Origin: Candidatus Ribeiella danica
GTDB taxonomy: Bacteria; Chloroflexota; Chloroflexia; Chloroflexales; Roseiflexaceae
NCBI GenBank assembly: GCA_016717335.1
Contig: JADKFS010000001.1
Location: 558,001-622,000, forward strand
Reading direction: 5' to 3'
Length of the DNA: 64,000 bases
Shown here: in pieces, positions 8,801 to 17,154 of the stretch
How positions within the stretch are numbered: the first letter of the stretch is position 1
Layout of the letters: the number at the start of each line of letters is the position of its first letter
Program-made: the position numbers and the translations under genes
Notes under the pieces: model-generated
The model's input: the letters and a program-made list of their open reading frames with translations, nothing else
Told to the model about the DNA's origin: nothing
Databases searched by the model: none

Positions 8801-9973
8801 ATGCGTGCGCGGAGTCAGCATGGCGATGGTGCGCGCCCGATCAATATTTTCGAGATCGTCGGCAGCGCCAAGGTGGGCGGCATGGAGCGCTCGGTGCTCA
8901 ACCTAGTGCACCAGCTGCCGACCGAGCAGTTTCGCATTACCTGCCTGTGCCCCTTCGAGAGCCAGTTCACCGCCGCGCTGCGCCAGCGCGGCTGCCAGGT
9001 GTTCATCGCGCCGGTGCACGACGAGCCGCCTTGGCGCTCCATCCAGCTGGCGGTCGAGATCATCCGCCTGCGCCAGATCGATCTGCTGCACGCTCACATG
9101 CCCAAGGCGCACGTGCTGGCCGGGCTGGCCGGGTGCATCGCCCAGACGCCGGTTGTGGCGACGGTGCACGGCATGAACATCACATCGCACGAGCTGGGCA
9201 TCTGCCGGACGACCGGGAGCCGGCTGCTCACGGTGTGCCAGGAGGCCTACACCCAGGCGCTGGCGATGGGCGTGCCGGCCGATCGGGTGACGCTCGTCCC
9301 GAATGGCGTGGACACCGAGCTGTTCACGCCCGATCGCGACGGCAAGCGGTTTCGCGCCGCGCTCGGCGCGCCGCTCGACGCACCGCTAGTGGGGTTCGTC
9401 GGCCGGCTCGCCCCGGAAAAAGGCCCCGACCTGTTCGTGCGCGCGGCCGAGAAGGTGGCGCTGCGGCGGCCGGACGTGCACTTCGCGATCGTCGGCGACG
9501 GCGACATGGCCGACCAGGTCGCCAGGCAGATCGAGCAGGCCGGGCTGTCCGATCGCATTCATATGGCCGGCCTCTGGGCCGACACGGCCGAGGTGTACCC
9601 GGCGCTCGATATCGTCGCGCAGACGTCGCGCAGCGAGGGCATGCCGCTGGCGCTGCTCGAAGCGATGGCCTGCGGTCGGCCAGTCGTGGCGATCGGCGTG
9701 GGCGGCGTGCCGGAGATCGTGGAGGTTGGCACGACCGGGTTTCTGGCCGGGCCGCAGGACTGCGACGGCGTCGCGACGAGCGTGATCGAGCTGCTGGAAC
9801 ACCCTGAGCGGCTGCCGGAGCTGGGCCGGGCCGCCCGCGCGCGGGCCGCGACGCTGTTCGACATCCACACGAGCGCGCGGCTCACCGGCGAGCTGTTTCG
9901 CCAGGTGGCGCGGTCGCGCGAGCGACATAGTGCGGAGTGGGCCGTGTGGCCGGCGCTGCAGGCGTCCTCCTGA
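8801..9973 (+). CDS. GT4-family glycosyltransferase
   Basis: A 390-residue GT-B fold glycosyltransferase. The N-terminal acceptor half starts with NIFEIVGSAKVGGMERSVL, the typical glycine-rich loop of WaaG/PimA-like GT4 enzymes. The donor half has LVPNGVDTELF, VGFVGRLAPEKGPDLF and the E-x7-E signature in SEGMPLALLEAMACGRPVV. It should transfer a sugar from a nucleotide donor to a lipid- or glycan-linked acceptor, probably at the inner face of the membrane. A strong ribosome-binding site precedes ATG 8801. Its TGA overlaps the next ATG (TGATG), so it is coupled to the GH57-like gene. Confidence 0.9.
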   Translation: MRARSQHGDGARPINIFEIVGSAKVGGMERSVLNLVHQLPTEQFRITCLCPFESQFTAALRQRGCQVFIAPVHDEPPWRSIQLAVEIIRLRQIDLLHAHMPKAHVLAGLAGCIAQTPVVATVHGMNITSHELGICRTTGSRLLTVCQEAYTQALAMGVPADRVTLVPNGVDTELFTPDRDGKRFRAALGAPLDAPLVGFVGRLAPEKGPDLFVRAAEKVALRRPDVHFAIVGDGDMADQVARQIEQAGLSDRIHMAGLWADTAEVYPALDIVAQTSRSEGMPLALLEAMACGRPVVAIGVGGVPEIVEVGTTGFLAGPQDCDGVATSVIELLEHPERLPELGRAARARAATLFDIHTSARLTGELFRQVARSRERHSAEWAVWPALQASS

Positions 9974-11220
9974 TGCCGCCGGCGCCTGCCCCGCTGCATA
10001 TCTCATTCTTCTTCCACGCGAACCTGCAGTACGCCGAGTTCCCCGCCGACGCGGCGCGGGCGCTGGTCGAAGAGAGCTACCGCCCGGTGTGCGAGCTATT
10101 TCGCGGTCGCCCGTGGGCCAGGGCGGTGTTCGAGTTCTCAGGCTACACGCTTGCGCTGCTGGCGGCGAGCTACCCGGACGTGATCGACGCCGTGCGCGCG
10201 CTCGTCCGGGCCGGGCAGATCGAGCTGTGCGCCAGCACCTATGCCAATCCCATCCTTCCGCTGATCCCGCTCGACCACGCGCGGCGCCAGATCGAGCGGT
10301 TCCGCGCGACCTACGACGAGCTGTTCGGCGACCTGGCGGTCGCGCCGGCCGGCTTCTTTCCGCAGGAGTTCGCGCTCGACCCGGCCTCCGTCGCGCTGGC
10401 CCAGCAGGCCGGCTACAGCTGGGCGCCGGTGATGCTCAACCACTACCTGGCGAGCCTGGCCGGACACCTCAACATTATCCCGGACCTACCGCTGCGTGCC
10501 AGCGCGAAAGCGCCGCGGCAGGTCGCGGCCGACCTGATGCACCCCTTCCCGATCCTCGGCGCGCGGGGCAGCCGGCTCGCCGGGCTGGTCAACAACCCGG
10601 CGCTGATCGACCGGCTGTTCGAAGTCGCCAACCGCGTGATCGCGGCCGACGACCTTGTGGCCGAGCTGGTCGCGCTGCACGAGCGCCACAGCGCGGCCGG
10701 CCCCACCTTCACATTCGTCGGGCCGAGCGACATGGAGTTCGTCGGGCTGGACTTCCGGCGGTTCGTGCCCGACTGGCGCTGGCCCCGCCCGATCGCCCCG
10801 TCCGACATGGCCGACCTGCTCGATCGGCTGCGTGCGCTGTCGCTGGTGCGCTTTGCGACCGCGCGCGAGTACCTGGCGGAGCACCCGCCGGCCGGGCCGC
10901 CGCTGTACCTCAAGTGCGGGTCGGACCACCCGCTGCTGACGCCCTGGACGACCGACCCGGACAACCGGCGGCTGAACGACCTCTGCCGCGAGGCCGCCGA
11001 CGGCATCCGGCTGGCCGAGCAGCAGCTCGGCAGCCAGCGCCGCCAGGGGGCGGACGTAGGCGCGGCCGCCGGCCTGATCGACCAGGCCTGGCGCGCGATG
11101 CTGCTGGCCGAGAACAGCGACGGGCGCGGCTGGGCGCCGCTGGCCGAGCGCCGCCTGTTCTGCTACGACCAGGCGCTGCGCGCGATCGAGCTGGCAGGGC
11201 AGGCGCTCGCCCTCCTGTAG
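9973..11220 (+). CDS. GH57-like glycoside hydrolase-type protein
   Basis: A 415-residue protein with features of the GH57/polysaccharide deacetylase-like (beta/alpha)7 barrel: HISFFFHANLQYAEF at the start, an AVFEFSGYTL segment, GQIELCASTYANPILPLI, and FFPQEFALD where GH57 enzymes carry the nucleophile Glu. I cannot confirm the acid/base Asp; a candidate is TFVGPSDMEF. It may cleave or rearrange alpha-glucans, or act as a branching-type enzyme, beside the glycosyltransferase. The open frame begins at GTG 9937, but ATG 9973 overlaps the upstream stop by one base and starts just before the first conserved strand. Confidence 0.65.
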   Translation: MPPAPAPLHISFFFHANLQYAEFPADAARALVEESYRPVCELFRGRPWARAVFEFSGYTLALLAASYPDVIDAVRALVRAGQIELCASTYANPILPLIPLDHARRQIERFRATYDELFGDLAVAPAGFFPQEFALDPASVALAQQAGYSWAPVMLNHYLASLAGHLNIIPDLPLRASAKAPRQVAADLMHPFPILGARGSRLAGLVNNPALIDRLFEVANRVIAADDLVAELVALHERHSAAGPTFTFVGPSDMEFVGLDFRRFVPDWRWPRPIAPSDMADLLDRLRALSLVRFATAREYLAEHPPAGPPLYLKCGSDHPLLTPWTTDPDNRRLNDLCREAADGIRLAEQQLGSQRRQGADVGAAAGLIDQAWRAMLLAENSDGRGWAPLAERRLFCYDQALRAIELAGQALALL

Positions 11221-11224
11221 CATC

Positions 11225-11620
11225 GTATTCGCGGGGCGCTGCGCCCCCGGCCCCCCGCCTGCTGGTCTGCCGACCACCTTCAGCTTTTCGGGGCGCTGCG
11301 CCCCCTCACCTTGTCAGCTTGTCAGCTTGTCAGCTTGTAAGCTTGTCATCTTTTCTCCGGGGCGCTGCGCCCCCGGCCCCCCGCCCGGGGGAACCCGCGC
11401 CGGTTCCCCCGGCCCCCCTCCGGCAATTAATGCCGTCTCAGCCGCTATGATTGTGGCGCATGCCCAACACCATTCCTGCCAGGTGCGTTACATCCCAGCG
11501 CGCCTGGATTCAGCCGGGCAGGCGCATCAAACCTGGTACACAAGACAGCATTCCTTTTGGGGTCCAGGGGCGAAGCCCCGGCCGGGGGGCGGCGGGGGTG
11601 GCGGCCCACCCCCGCCCGCC
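11225..11620. repeat. Composite GC-rich intergenic repeat, copy 2
   Basis: Same module order as 7441-7855: GGGGCGCTGCGCCCC hairpins, the GGGGGAACCCGCGCCGG block, CCTCCGGCAATTAATGCC, GTGGCGCATGCCCAACACC, GCCTGGATTCAGCCGGGC, and TTTTGGGGTCCAGGGGCG followed by a G-rich run. It starts just after the GH57-like stop codon. It contains the octamer tandem repeat at 11310-11349. Confidence 0.8.
11310..11349. repeat. Tandem octamer repeat (CTTGTCAG)
   Basis: Five consecutive 8-base units: three exact CTTGTCAG, then CTTGTAAG and CTTGTCAT. Copy 1 of the large repeat has only about one and a half units at the corresponding place (near 7580), so the number of units varies between copies. Confidence 0.85.
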
Positions 11621-11639
11621 GGGGCACGGGGGGTGCGCA

Positions 11640-11870
11640 GCCCCCCGAAGCCGTGTACGCGCCAGGCGCGGCTGGATTCAGCCAGGCATGTGCATCAAGA
11701 ATCGCAACAGAGGTGGGGCTATTTTGGGGTCCAGGGGCGAAGCCCCGGCCGGGGGGCGGCGGGGGTGGCGACCCACCCCCGCCCGCGCGCCGGGCAGGCG
11801 AACTGGACTGAGGCGGAGATACTGGCGGGGCACGGGGGCGCACAGCCCACGCGGGGCACGGGGGCGCGCA
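11640..11870. repeat. Composite GC-rich repeat, partial copy 3
   Basis: A second, truncated copy directly after copy 2. It begins near the CTGGATTCAGCCAGGC palindrome (11674-11690) and continues with ATTTTGGGGTCCAGGGGC, the G-rich run, and two short GGGGCACGGGGGCGC repeats. It looks like a tandem duplication or 3' fragment of the same element. Confidence 0.7.
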
Positions 11871-11879
11871 ACCCCCGCC

Positions 11880-11903
11880 TTGACAGCGCCTGTATGCTAT
11901 AGC
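11880..11903 (+). promoter_or_regulatory. Promoter-like sequence at repeat end, before acyl-CoA ligase
   Basis: TTGACA at 11880-11885 and TGCTATAGC (extended -10-like, hexamer 11898-11903). The 12-base spacing is too short for a standard sigma70 promoter, so only the TG-extended -10 may count. The layout mirrors 17054-17084, which follows the other repeat copy and shares TTGACA and TATGCTATA. Confidence 0.4.
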
Positions 11904-11933
11904 AAAACAAGCGAAACAGTATACGAGGGCGAT

Positions 11934-13607
11934 GTGCAAGCCGAACGACCGTGGCTCGAACACTACGACCCCGGCGTGCCGCAGCGGCTCGACTACCCGC
12001 GCGCGCCGCTGTACGCCTTGCTGGACGACTCGGCCGCGCGCGAGCCGGAGCGGCCCTGCCTCAGCTTCTTCGGGCGGCGGCTGAGCTACCGCGCCGTGCG
12101 CGAGGCCAGCGACCGCTTCGCCGCGGCGCTGCAGCGGCTGGGCCTGGCCCAGGGCGACCGGATGGCGCTGCTGCTGCCCAACTCGCCGCAGTTCGTGATC
12201 GCCTACTACGGCGCGCTCAAGGCCGGCGCGGTCGTCGTGGCGCTCAACCCGCTGGCCAACCCGCACGAGCTGGCGTTCCAGCTGCGCGACTCGGGCGCCG
12301 AGACTCTCGTCACCATCCCGCTGTTCGCCGCCGCCGCGGCCGAGCTGCGCGCGCTCGCGCCGCTCCGCAATGTCGTCTCGGCGCGCCTGGCCGACTGGAT
12401 GCCCTTCCCGCTGAGCCTGGCGATGCGCCTGCGCGAGCGCCGCCAGGCCAGCGCCGCACGGCGGGCCGGCGCCCCGCCGCCGCTGGACTTCGCGGCGCTG
12501 ATCGGCCAGCCGCCCCCGCGCGGCTGGCGCCCGGCGGAGGCCAGCCCCGACGCCCTGGCGGTGCTGCTCTACAGCGGCGGCACCACCGGCGCGGCCAAGG
12601 GGATCATGCTCTCGCACGCGAGCTGCCTGGCCAACGCCCGGCAGCTGCGCGCCTGGGGCCAGATCCGCGCAAGCGACCGGCTCCTGGCGGTGCTGCCGCT
12701 GTTCCACGGCTACGGCATGAGCGTCAACATGAACACGGCGCTGCTGGCCGGCGGCGAGATCGTGCTGCTGCCGCGCTTCGACGCGCGCGACGTGCTCAAG
12801 ACCATCCAGCGGCGCCGGCCGACCTTCTTCACCGGCGTGCCGACGATGTTCGTGGCCTTCAGCAACCTGCCCGGCGTCGATCGCTACGACCTGAGCAGCC
12901 TGAAGGGGATCTTCGTCGGCGCGGCGCCGCTGACGGCCGCGATCAAGGAGGAGTTCGAGCGCAAGACCGGCGGACGCATGATCGAGGGCTACGGCCTGAC
13001 CGAGTCGGTGACTGCGATCATGGCCAACCCCTACCGCGGCCGGCACAAGATCGGCAGCATCGGCATCCCGTTCCCCGACGTCGACGTGAGGATCGTCGGG
13101 CTGGACGACGGCCGCGACCTGCCGCCCGGCGAGCTCGGCCAGATCGTGCTGCGCGGCCCGACGCTCATGCTCGGCTACTACAACCAGCCCGAGGCGACGG
13201 CCGAGGCGCTGGCCGGCGGCTGGCTGCAGACCGGCGACATCGGCTACATGGACGAGGACGGCTACTTCTACATCACCGACCGCAAGAAGGACCTGATCAT
13301 CGTCGGCGGGTTCAACGTGTTCCCGCGCGAGGTCGAGGAGGTGCTCTACCAGCACCCCAAGGTCAAGGAGGGCACGGCGGTCGGCCTGCCGGACGCCTAC
13401 GCCGGCGAGCGGATCAAGCTGTTCGTGGTGCTGAAGGAGGGCGAGACCGCGACCGAGGACGAGATCATCGCCTTCTGCCGCGAGCGGCTGACGCGCTACA
13501 AGGTGCCGTCGGCGGTCGAGTTCCGCGCCGATCTGCCGAAGTCGATGATCGGCAAGATCCTGCGGCGCGCGCTGCGCGACGAGCAGCAGCCCACGATCAG
13601 ATCGTGA
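11934..13607 (+). CDS. Long-chain acyl-CoA ligase (AMP-forming)
   Basis: An ANL-superfamily adenylating enzyme of 557 residues. The P-loop-like A3 motif is LLYSGGTTGAAKGIMLSH, A5 is IEGYGLTES, A7 is QTGDIGYMDEDGYFYITDRKKD, and the catalytic Lys motif A10 is LPKSMIGKILRR. It should activate a fatty or aryl acid to acyl-AMP and then acyl-CoA in the cytosol. The frame is open through the repeats, but real similarity starts at AERPWLEHYDPGVPQRLDYP. GTG 11934, with GAGGG just upstream, gives that start; the ATG two bases earlier is out of frame. Monocistronic as far as can be seen. Confidence 0.9.
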   Translation: MQAERPWLEHYDPGVPQRLDYPRAPLYALLDDSAAREPERPCLSFFGRRLSYRAVREASDRFAAALQRLGLAQGDRMALLLPNSPQFVIAYYGALKAGAVVVALNPLANPHELAFQLRDSGAETLVTIPLFAAAAAELRALAPLRNVVSARLADWMPFPLSLAMRLRERRQASAARRAGAPPPLDFAALIGQPPPRGWRPAEASPDALAVLLYSGGTTGAAKGIMLSHASCLANARQLRAWGQIRASDRLLAVLPLFHGYGMSVNMNTALLAGGEIVLLPRFDARDVLKTIQRRRPTFFTGVPTMFVAFSNLPGVDRYDLSSLKGIFVGAAPLTAAIKEEFERKTGGRMIEGYGLTESVTAIMANPYRGRHKIGSIGIPFPDVDVRIVGLDDGRDLPPGELGQIVLRGPTLMLGYYNQPEATAEALAGGWLQTGDIGYMDEDGYFYITDRKKDLIIVGGFNVFPREVEEVLYQHPKVKEGTAVGLPDAYAGERIKLFVVLKEGETATEDEIIAFCRERLTRYKVPSAVEFRADLPKSMIGKILRRALRDEQQPTIRS

Positions 13608-13804
13608 CCACGTAGAGGTCGCGGCCGGGGGGTCGCCCCACAGCGCGTAGGAGTAGAGCAGGCCCTGCGCCCGCCCGGCCGCAGCAGGTCGCGCATCCGG
13701 CCGAGGGTCGCGGCGAGGTCGTTCGGCATGTATAGGCTGTCCACCGCCACAATCGCGTCGAACGAGCCCGGCAGGCACGGGATGGCGTCGAGGTTGCCCA
13801 ACGT
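13608..13804 (-). pseudogene. Methyltransferase fragment with frameshifts
   Basis: Three minus-strand frames together read like the C-terminal half of a class I methyltransferase: NLDAIPCLPGSFDAIVAVDS, then LYMPNDLAATLGRMRDLLRP, a frame change, GLLYSYALWGDPP, another frame change, and RDLYVVTI. The SAM-binding N-terminal half is missing and at least two frameshifts are needed, so this is a fossil. It is squeezed between the stop codons of two convergent genes. Confidence 0.7.
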
Positions 13805-16669
13805 TCACGCGCGCAGGCGACCGGCCCCGGTGAACACGAAGCTGGCCCAGCTCTCCGGCTCGGCCGCCGGCCCGCCGTTTGCGAGCAGCGTGCGCTGCGT
13901 CTGGGCCAGCGCGGCCGGGGCATCGTGCAGCTGATCCAGCTCGCCGTAGAACGCCGCCATGAAGCCGCGCGCCGCCTCGTCGTCGGCCGGCCAGAGGCTG
14001 GCGAGCACGCCCCTGGCGCCGGCGGCCAGAAAAGCCCAGCTCAGGCTCAGCAGCTCCTCGCCCGGCAGCGCGGCGGCCGCGGCGCCGTCGCAGGCCGAGA
14101 GCGCGACCAGCCCGCCGCCCAGGCGCAGCCCGGCGACCTCGGGCAGCAGCATGTCGCCGTCCCACAGCTTCAGGTGCGCGGCCAGGCCGCGCGCGGGCAG
14201 CAGCTGGGCGTGCGTGGCGAAGTGCAGCAGGCCGTAGCGCTCCAGCTCGCCGCTGGACGAGCGATCGAGCAGCGCCGCGCGGGTGGCGCGGTCGTCCAGC
14301 AGCTGGGCGCAGTCGCCCGGCCAGCGCCGCGCCACGGCATGCAGCTCGCCCGCCACAGCCGGCAGCGCGGCGGCGCGCTCGCCGAAGGCGCTACAGCCCA
14401 CCAGCAGCGCGTCGCCGCTGGGCGCGTGCCCGCGGCCTGCCAGCGACTGCCAGGTCGCCAGCGAGGGGGCGAGCTGCACGACAGCCCGCTCGATCAGCCA
14501 GGCGTCGCCCAGGCGCAGCGCCGCCCACGGCAGCGCGTGCAGCGGGCCGGCCGGCACGATCAGCAGCCGGTGCCCGGGGTGCAGCCGCTCGCGCGCCTGG
14601 CCCGGCAGGAGCCTGCCGGCCAGCTCGCCCAGCCCGGCCCAGGGCCGCGCCGCTCGCCCCAGGCGGTAGGGCATGTCGCGGTAGGTGAAGCGGCGGTGCT
14701 CCGGCCGGCTGGCCTGCGCGATCAGCCGCCGCAGCTGCGCGTCGTACGGCGTCTGAGCGAGCAGCTGCCGCTCGGGGGTGATCGTGCCGATCAGCAGAGT
14801 GTCGCCGCTGACGATGTAGAGCAGCGCGGTCCAGTCGGCGCCGTAGGCGGCGATCAGCGCCGCGCGCGTGCCGGCCAGGTCGAGCGGCGGGTCGAGCGGC
14901 GCCGGCGGGGGGGCCGCGCCGCCATGGCGCGCCTGCAGCAGCAGGTCGCCATAGGCCGCCAGCACGCGGTCGAGGGTGTCGTCGCCGGCGCCGCGCTCGT
15001 CGTGCGGCCGGTCAAGCAGAATCCCGATCTGCGCGCGCAGCCGCTCGTGCTCGGCCGCGTACTCGCCCGGCAGAGCGGCAAGCCGCGCCGCCAGCAGCCG
15101 CCTGAGCACCAGCGCCCGCTGGGACTCGCCGATCTCGATCGCCAGCGCGGCGTCGCCCTGGGCGGTCGCCAGGCGCAGCGCGTCGACGTGCAGCCGGGCT
15201 GCCTGCGCGTACAGGCCGCTGGAGAGCTCCTCGCTGACCAGCCGCTGGCGCAGATCCGCCACCGTCGCCAGCGCGGCCTGGTAGCGATCGAGCGCCACGG
15301 CCGCGTCGCCGCTCGCCTCGGCACAGCGCGCCAGGCCGTAGTCGGTGCGCCAGCGGTGGTACGGGTGCCGCGCCACGATCGGCTCGACGAAGCGAAAGTG
15401 ATCGAGCGCCTTGCCCGCCGCGCCGCGCTCGATCGCGAGCCAGCCCTGGTCCAGCGCGCAGTCGGCCGCGCCGAGCAGGTTTCCGAGCTGGCCGAACAGG
15501 TCGCGCGCCTGCTGGTAGCGCGCCGCGGAGTCGTCGATCTGCCCGGTCGCGGCCAGGACGCCGGCCTGCTCCATCACGATCTCCGCGAGCTCGGCCTGGT
15601 TGCCGCCCGCGCGCGCCCGGTCTTCGAGCTCGGCCAGCAGCGCCTGCGCCTCGGCGTAGCGCCCCTGAGCCCGGTAGACGATCGCGCGATTCCGCCGCGC
15701 GACCAGGCGCTCGGCCAGCACGTCGGTAGCGTCGTAGAGCGCCTCGGCGCGCTCGTAGCAGGCGAGCGCGGCCTCCCAGCGCCCGGCGTAGAAGTAGATC
15801 ACGCCGAAGTTGAGCTGGCACCCGCCGATATCGGCAATTCGACCGAGCCTGGTAAACTGCTGTAGAGCGGTGAGGATCGCCCGCAGCGCTTCGTCGTACC
15901 GCCCGAGCCGGGCCAGCAGCAGCCCGCTGCCCTTCGCGCACCAGGCCAGCCGCAGCGGCAGGTCGATCTGGCGGAAGGTGCGCTCGGCGCGCCGGTACTG
16001 CGCCAGCGCCAGGTCCAGCTTCTCCTGGCGCAGCAGCGCCGAGCCCAGCTGAAACCGGCACTTCGCCGCCTCGAGCGGGTTGTGCAGATCCGCGAACATC
16101 CGGCCGGCCTGCTCCAGCAGGTCGGCGGACAGCGCAGGGTCGCCGCGGGCGAGCGCCGCCACACCGCGCACGAGCAGCCAGCGCGCGCGGTCGGCCGGCT
16201 CCGCGATCAAGGGCGCGATGCGATCGAGCAGCGCCTCGGCCTCGGCCGAGCGGCCCTGGACGTTGAACAGCACGGCCTGGTAGAGCCGGGCGCGCGTGGC
16301 AAGGTCCGGCGCCCCGGCGCGATCGAGCTGCTCGGCCAGCGCGGGCAGCTCGCGCTCGAGATCGGGCCGGCCCTGCGTGAGGTCGGCCAGCGCCAGCGCG
16401 AAGCGGCAGCGCAGCGCCGGCAGCGCCTGGCCCACGGCCTCGAAGGCGACCTGCGCGGCAAGCAGGTGTGGCCGCGCATCGTCGAAGCGCTCCCAGCAGA
16501 GCAGCGCGTAGCCCAGCGTGTAGCGCGCCCACGCCCGCGCGGCCGGGTCGATGACCTGCGGCTGATCGAGCGCGCGCCGGGCCAGCGGCACGGCCCGGCG
16601 CGGGTCGCGCTCGGCCAGCGACCGAATGCGGCGGCAGGCCGTCGGGGCCACTGCGGAAGAGTCATGCAT
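13805..16669 (-). CDS. TPR-CHAT protease protein
   Basis: A 954-residue protein. Residues ~1-600 are helical TPR-type repeats rich in Ala/Leu/Arg (RYAEAQALLAELEDRARAGG and similar). The C-terminal ~280 residues are a CHAT domain (caspase-HetF-associated, clan CD), with catalytic His820 in LLHFATHAQL and Cys860 in LVALSACDG. After them comes the usual GARGVLASLWPADDEA segment. CHAT-TPR proteins act as regulated proteases or signalling hubs in bacterial conflict and in multicellular bacteria; the substrate is unknown here. The frame stays open upstream, but an extended -10 overlaps those codons, so ATG 16669 is chosen, giving an almost leaderless mRNA. It is divergent from a caspase-like gene. 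Confidence 0.88.
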   Translation of the reverse strand: MHDSSAVAPTACRRIRSLAERDPRRAVPLARRALDQPQVIDPAARAWARYTLGYALLCWERFDDARPHLLAAQVAFEAVGQALPALRCRFALALADLTQGRPDLERELPALAEQLDRAGAPDLATRARLYQAVLFNVQGRSAEAEALLDRIAPLIAEPADRARWLLVRGVAALARGDPALSADLLEQAGRMFADLHNPLEAAKCRFQLGSALLRQEKLDLALAQYRRAERTFRQIDLPLRLAWCAKGSGLLLARLGRYDEALRAILTALQQFTRLGRIADIGGCQLNFGVIYFYAGRWEAALACYERAEALYDATDVLAERLVARRNRAIVYRAQGRYAEAQALLAELEDRARAGGNQAELAEIVMEQAGVLAATGQIDDSAARYQQARDLFGQLGNLLGAADCALDQGWLAIERGAAGKALDHFRFVEPIVARHPYHRWRTDYGLARCAEASGDAAVALDRYQAALATVADLRQRLVSEELSSGLYAQAARLHVDALRLATAQGDAALAIEIGESQRALVLRRLLAARLAALPGEYAAEHERLRAQIGILLDRPHDERGAGDDTLDRVLAAYGDLLLQARHGGAAPPPAPLDPPLDLAGTRAALIAAYGADWTALLYIVSGDTLLIGTITPERQLLAQTPYDAQLRRLIAQASRPEHRRFTYRDMPYRLGRAARPWAGLGELAGRLLPGQARERLHPGHRLLIVPAGPLHALPWAALRLGDAWLIERAVVQLAPSLATWQSLAGRGHAPSGDALLVGCSAFGERAAALPAVAGELHAVARRWPGDCAQLLDDRATRAALLDRSSSGELERYGLLHFATHAQLLPARGLAAHLKLWDGDMLLPEVAGLRLGGGLVALSACDGAAAAALPGEELLSLSWAFLAAGARGVLASLWPADDEAARGFMAAFYGELDQLHDAPAALAQTQRTLLANGGPAAEPESWASFVFTGAGRLRA

Positions 16670-16676
16670 AGGCCCC

Positions 16677-16687
16677 ATTGTAGCATA
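16677..16687 (-). promoter_or_regulatory. Extended -10 promoter for the CHAT-TPR gene
   Basis: Minus strand reads TATGCTACAAT, i.e. TG, one base, then TACAAT. The expected start point is about 7 bases downstream, right at ATG 16669. No -35 match is seen, as is common for extended -10 promoters. Confidence 0.55.
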
Positions 16688-16689
16688 CG

Positions 16690-17053
16690 CCATTGTGGGG
16701 GCTGCGCGCCCCCGGCCCCCGCCTGCTTCGTTTCGACAGCGATCCTTCGTCCGGGGCGCTGCGCCCCCGCCCCTCCTCCGGCAAATGATCTCGTCTCGGT
16801 TGCCCCCATCGTGGCCCATGCCTAACAACATTCCGAGGGGGCAGGTCGTAACCCGCCTGGATTTAGCTGGGCATGCGCCACCAGATCTGTTGTCGAGGTT
16901 GCATTCTTTGCAGGGGGCCTGGGTGGCGGGCCCCGCCTCCAGCGGGGGGCGTGGGGGGCAGCGCCCACCCACGAAGCAGCCAACGCTGTCGAAGCGACAC
17001 GGATCGGGGTGTGAGCGCGCAGCCCACCCACGGGGCGCGGGGCGCAGCCCCGC
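16690..17053. repeat. Composite GC-rich repeat, diverged copy 4
   Basis: It lies between two divergent genes. It keeps the module order in eroded form: GGGGCGCTGCGCCCCC, CTCCGGCAAATGATCTCGTC, CGTGGCCCATGCCTAACAAC, GCCTGGATTTAGCTGGGC, a G-rich block, and a tail of GGGGCGCGGGGCGCAGCCCC. The 485 bases between 16669 and 17155 contain this element and the promoters; no gene is seen. Confidence 0.65.
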
Positions 17054-17084
17054 TTGACACAGCCCGCATACTGTATGCTATACA
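17054..17084 (+). promoter_or_regulatory. Promoter of the triple caspase-like gene
   Basis: TTGACA at 17054-17059, 19-base spacer, TATACA at 17079-17084 with an upstream TG (TGCTATACA). About 70 bases before ATG 17155. It directly follows the GC-rich repeat tail. Confidence 0.55.
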
Positions 17085-17154
17085 AGCACAGCCCGCCGGG
17101 CGAGCCGGAGGCCGCGCCGGACCCGCCAGGCGATCCAGCCGAAGGAGTCCCGCC

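Noticed and set aside
11445..14165. Very long minus-strand frame opposite the acyl-CoA ligase
   Set aside because: Shadow of the real plus-strand ANL enzyme and of the repeats; composition is Arg/Gln/Gly noise without domain motifs.
16670..16972. N-terminal extension of the CHAT-TPR protein
   Set aside because: Translates the intergenic repeat and covers the promoter; the TPR region starts after Met at 16669.
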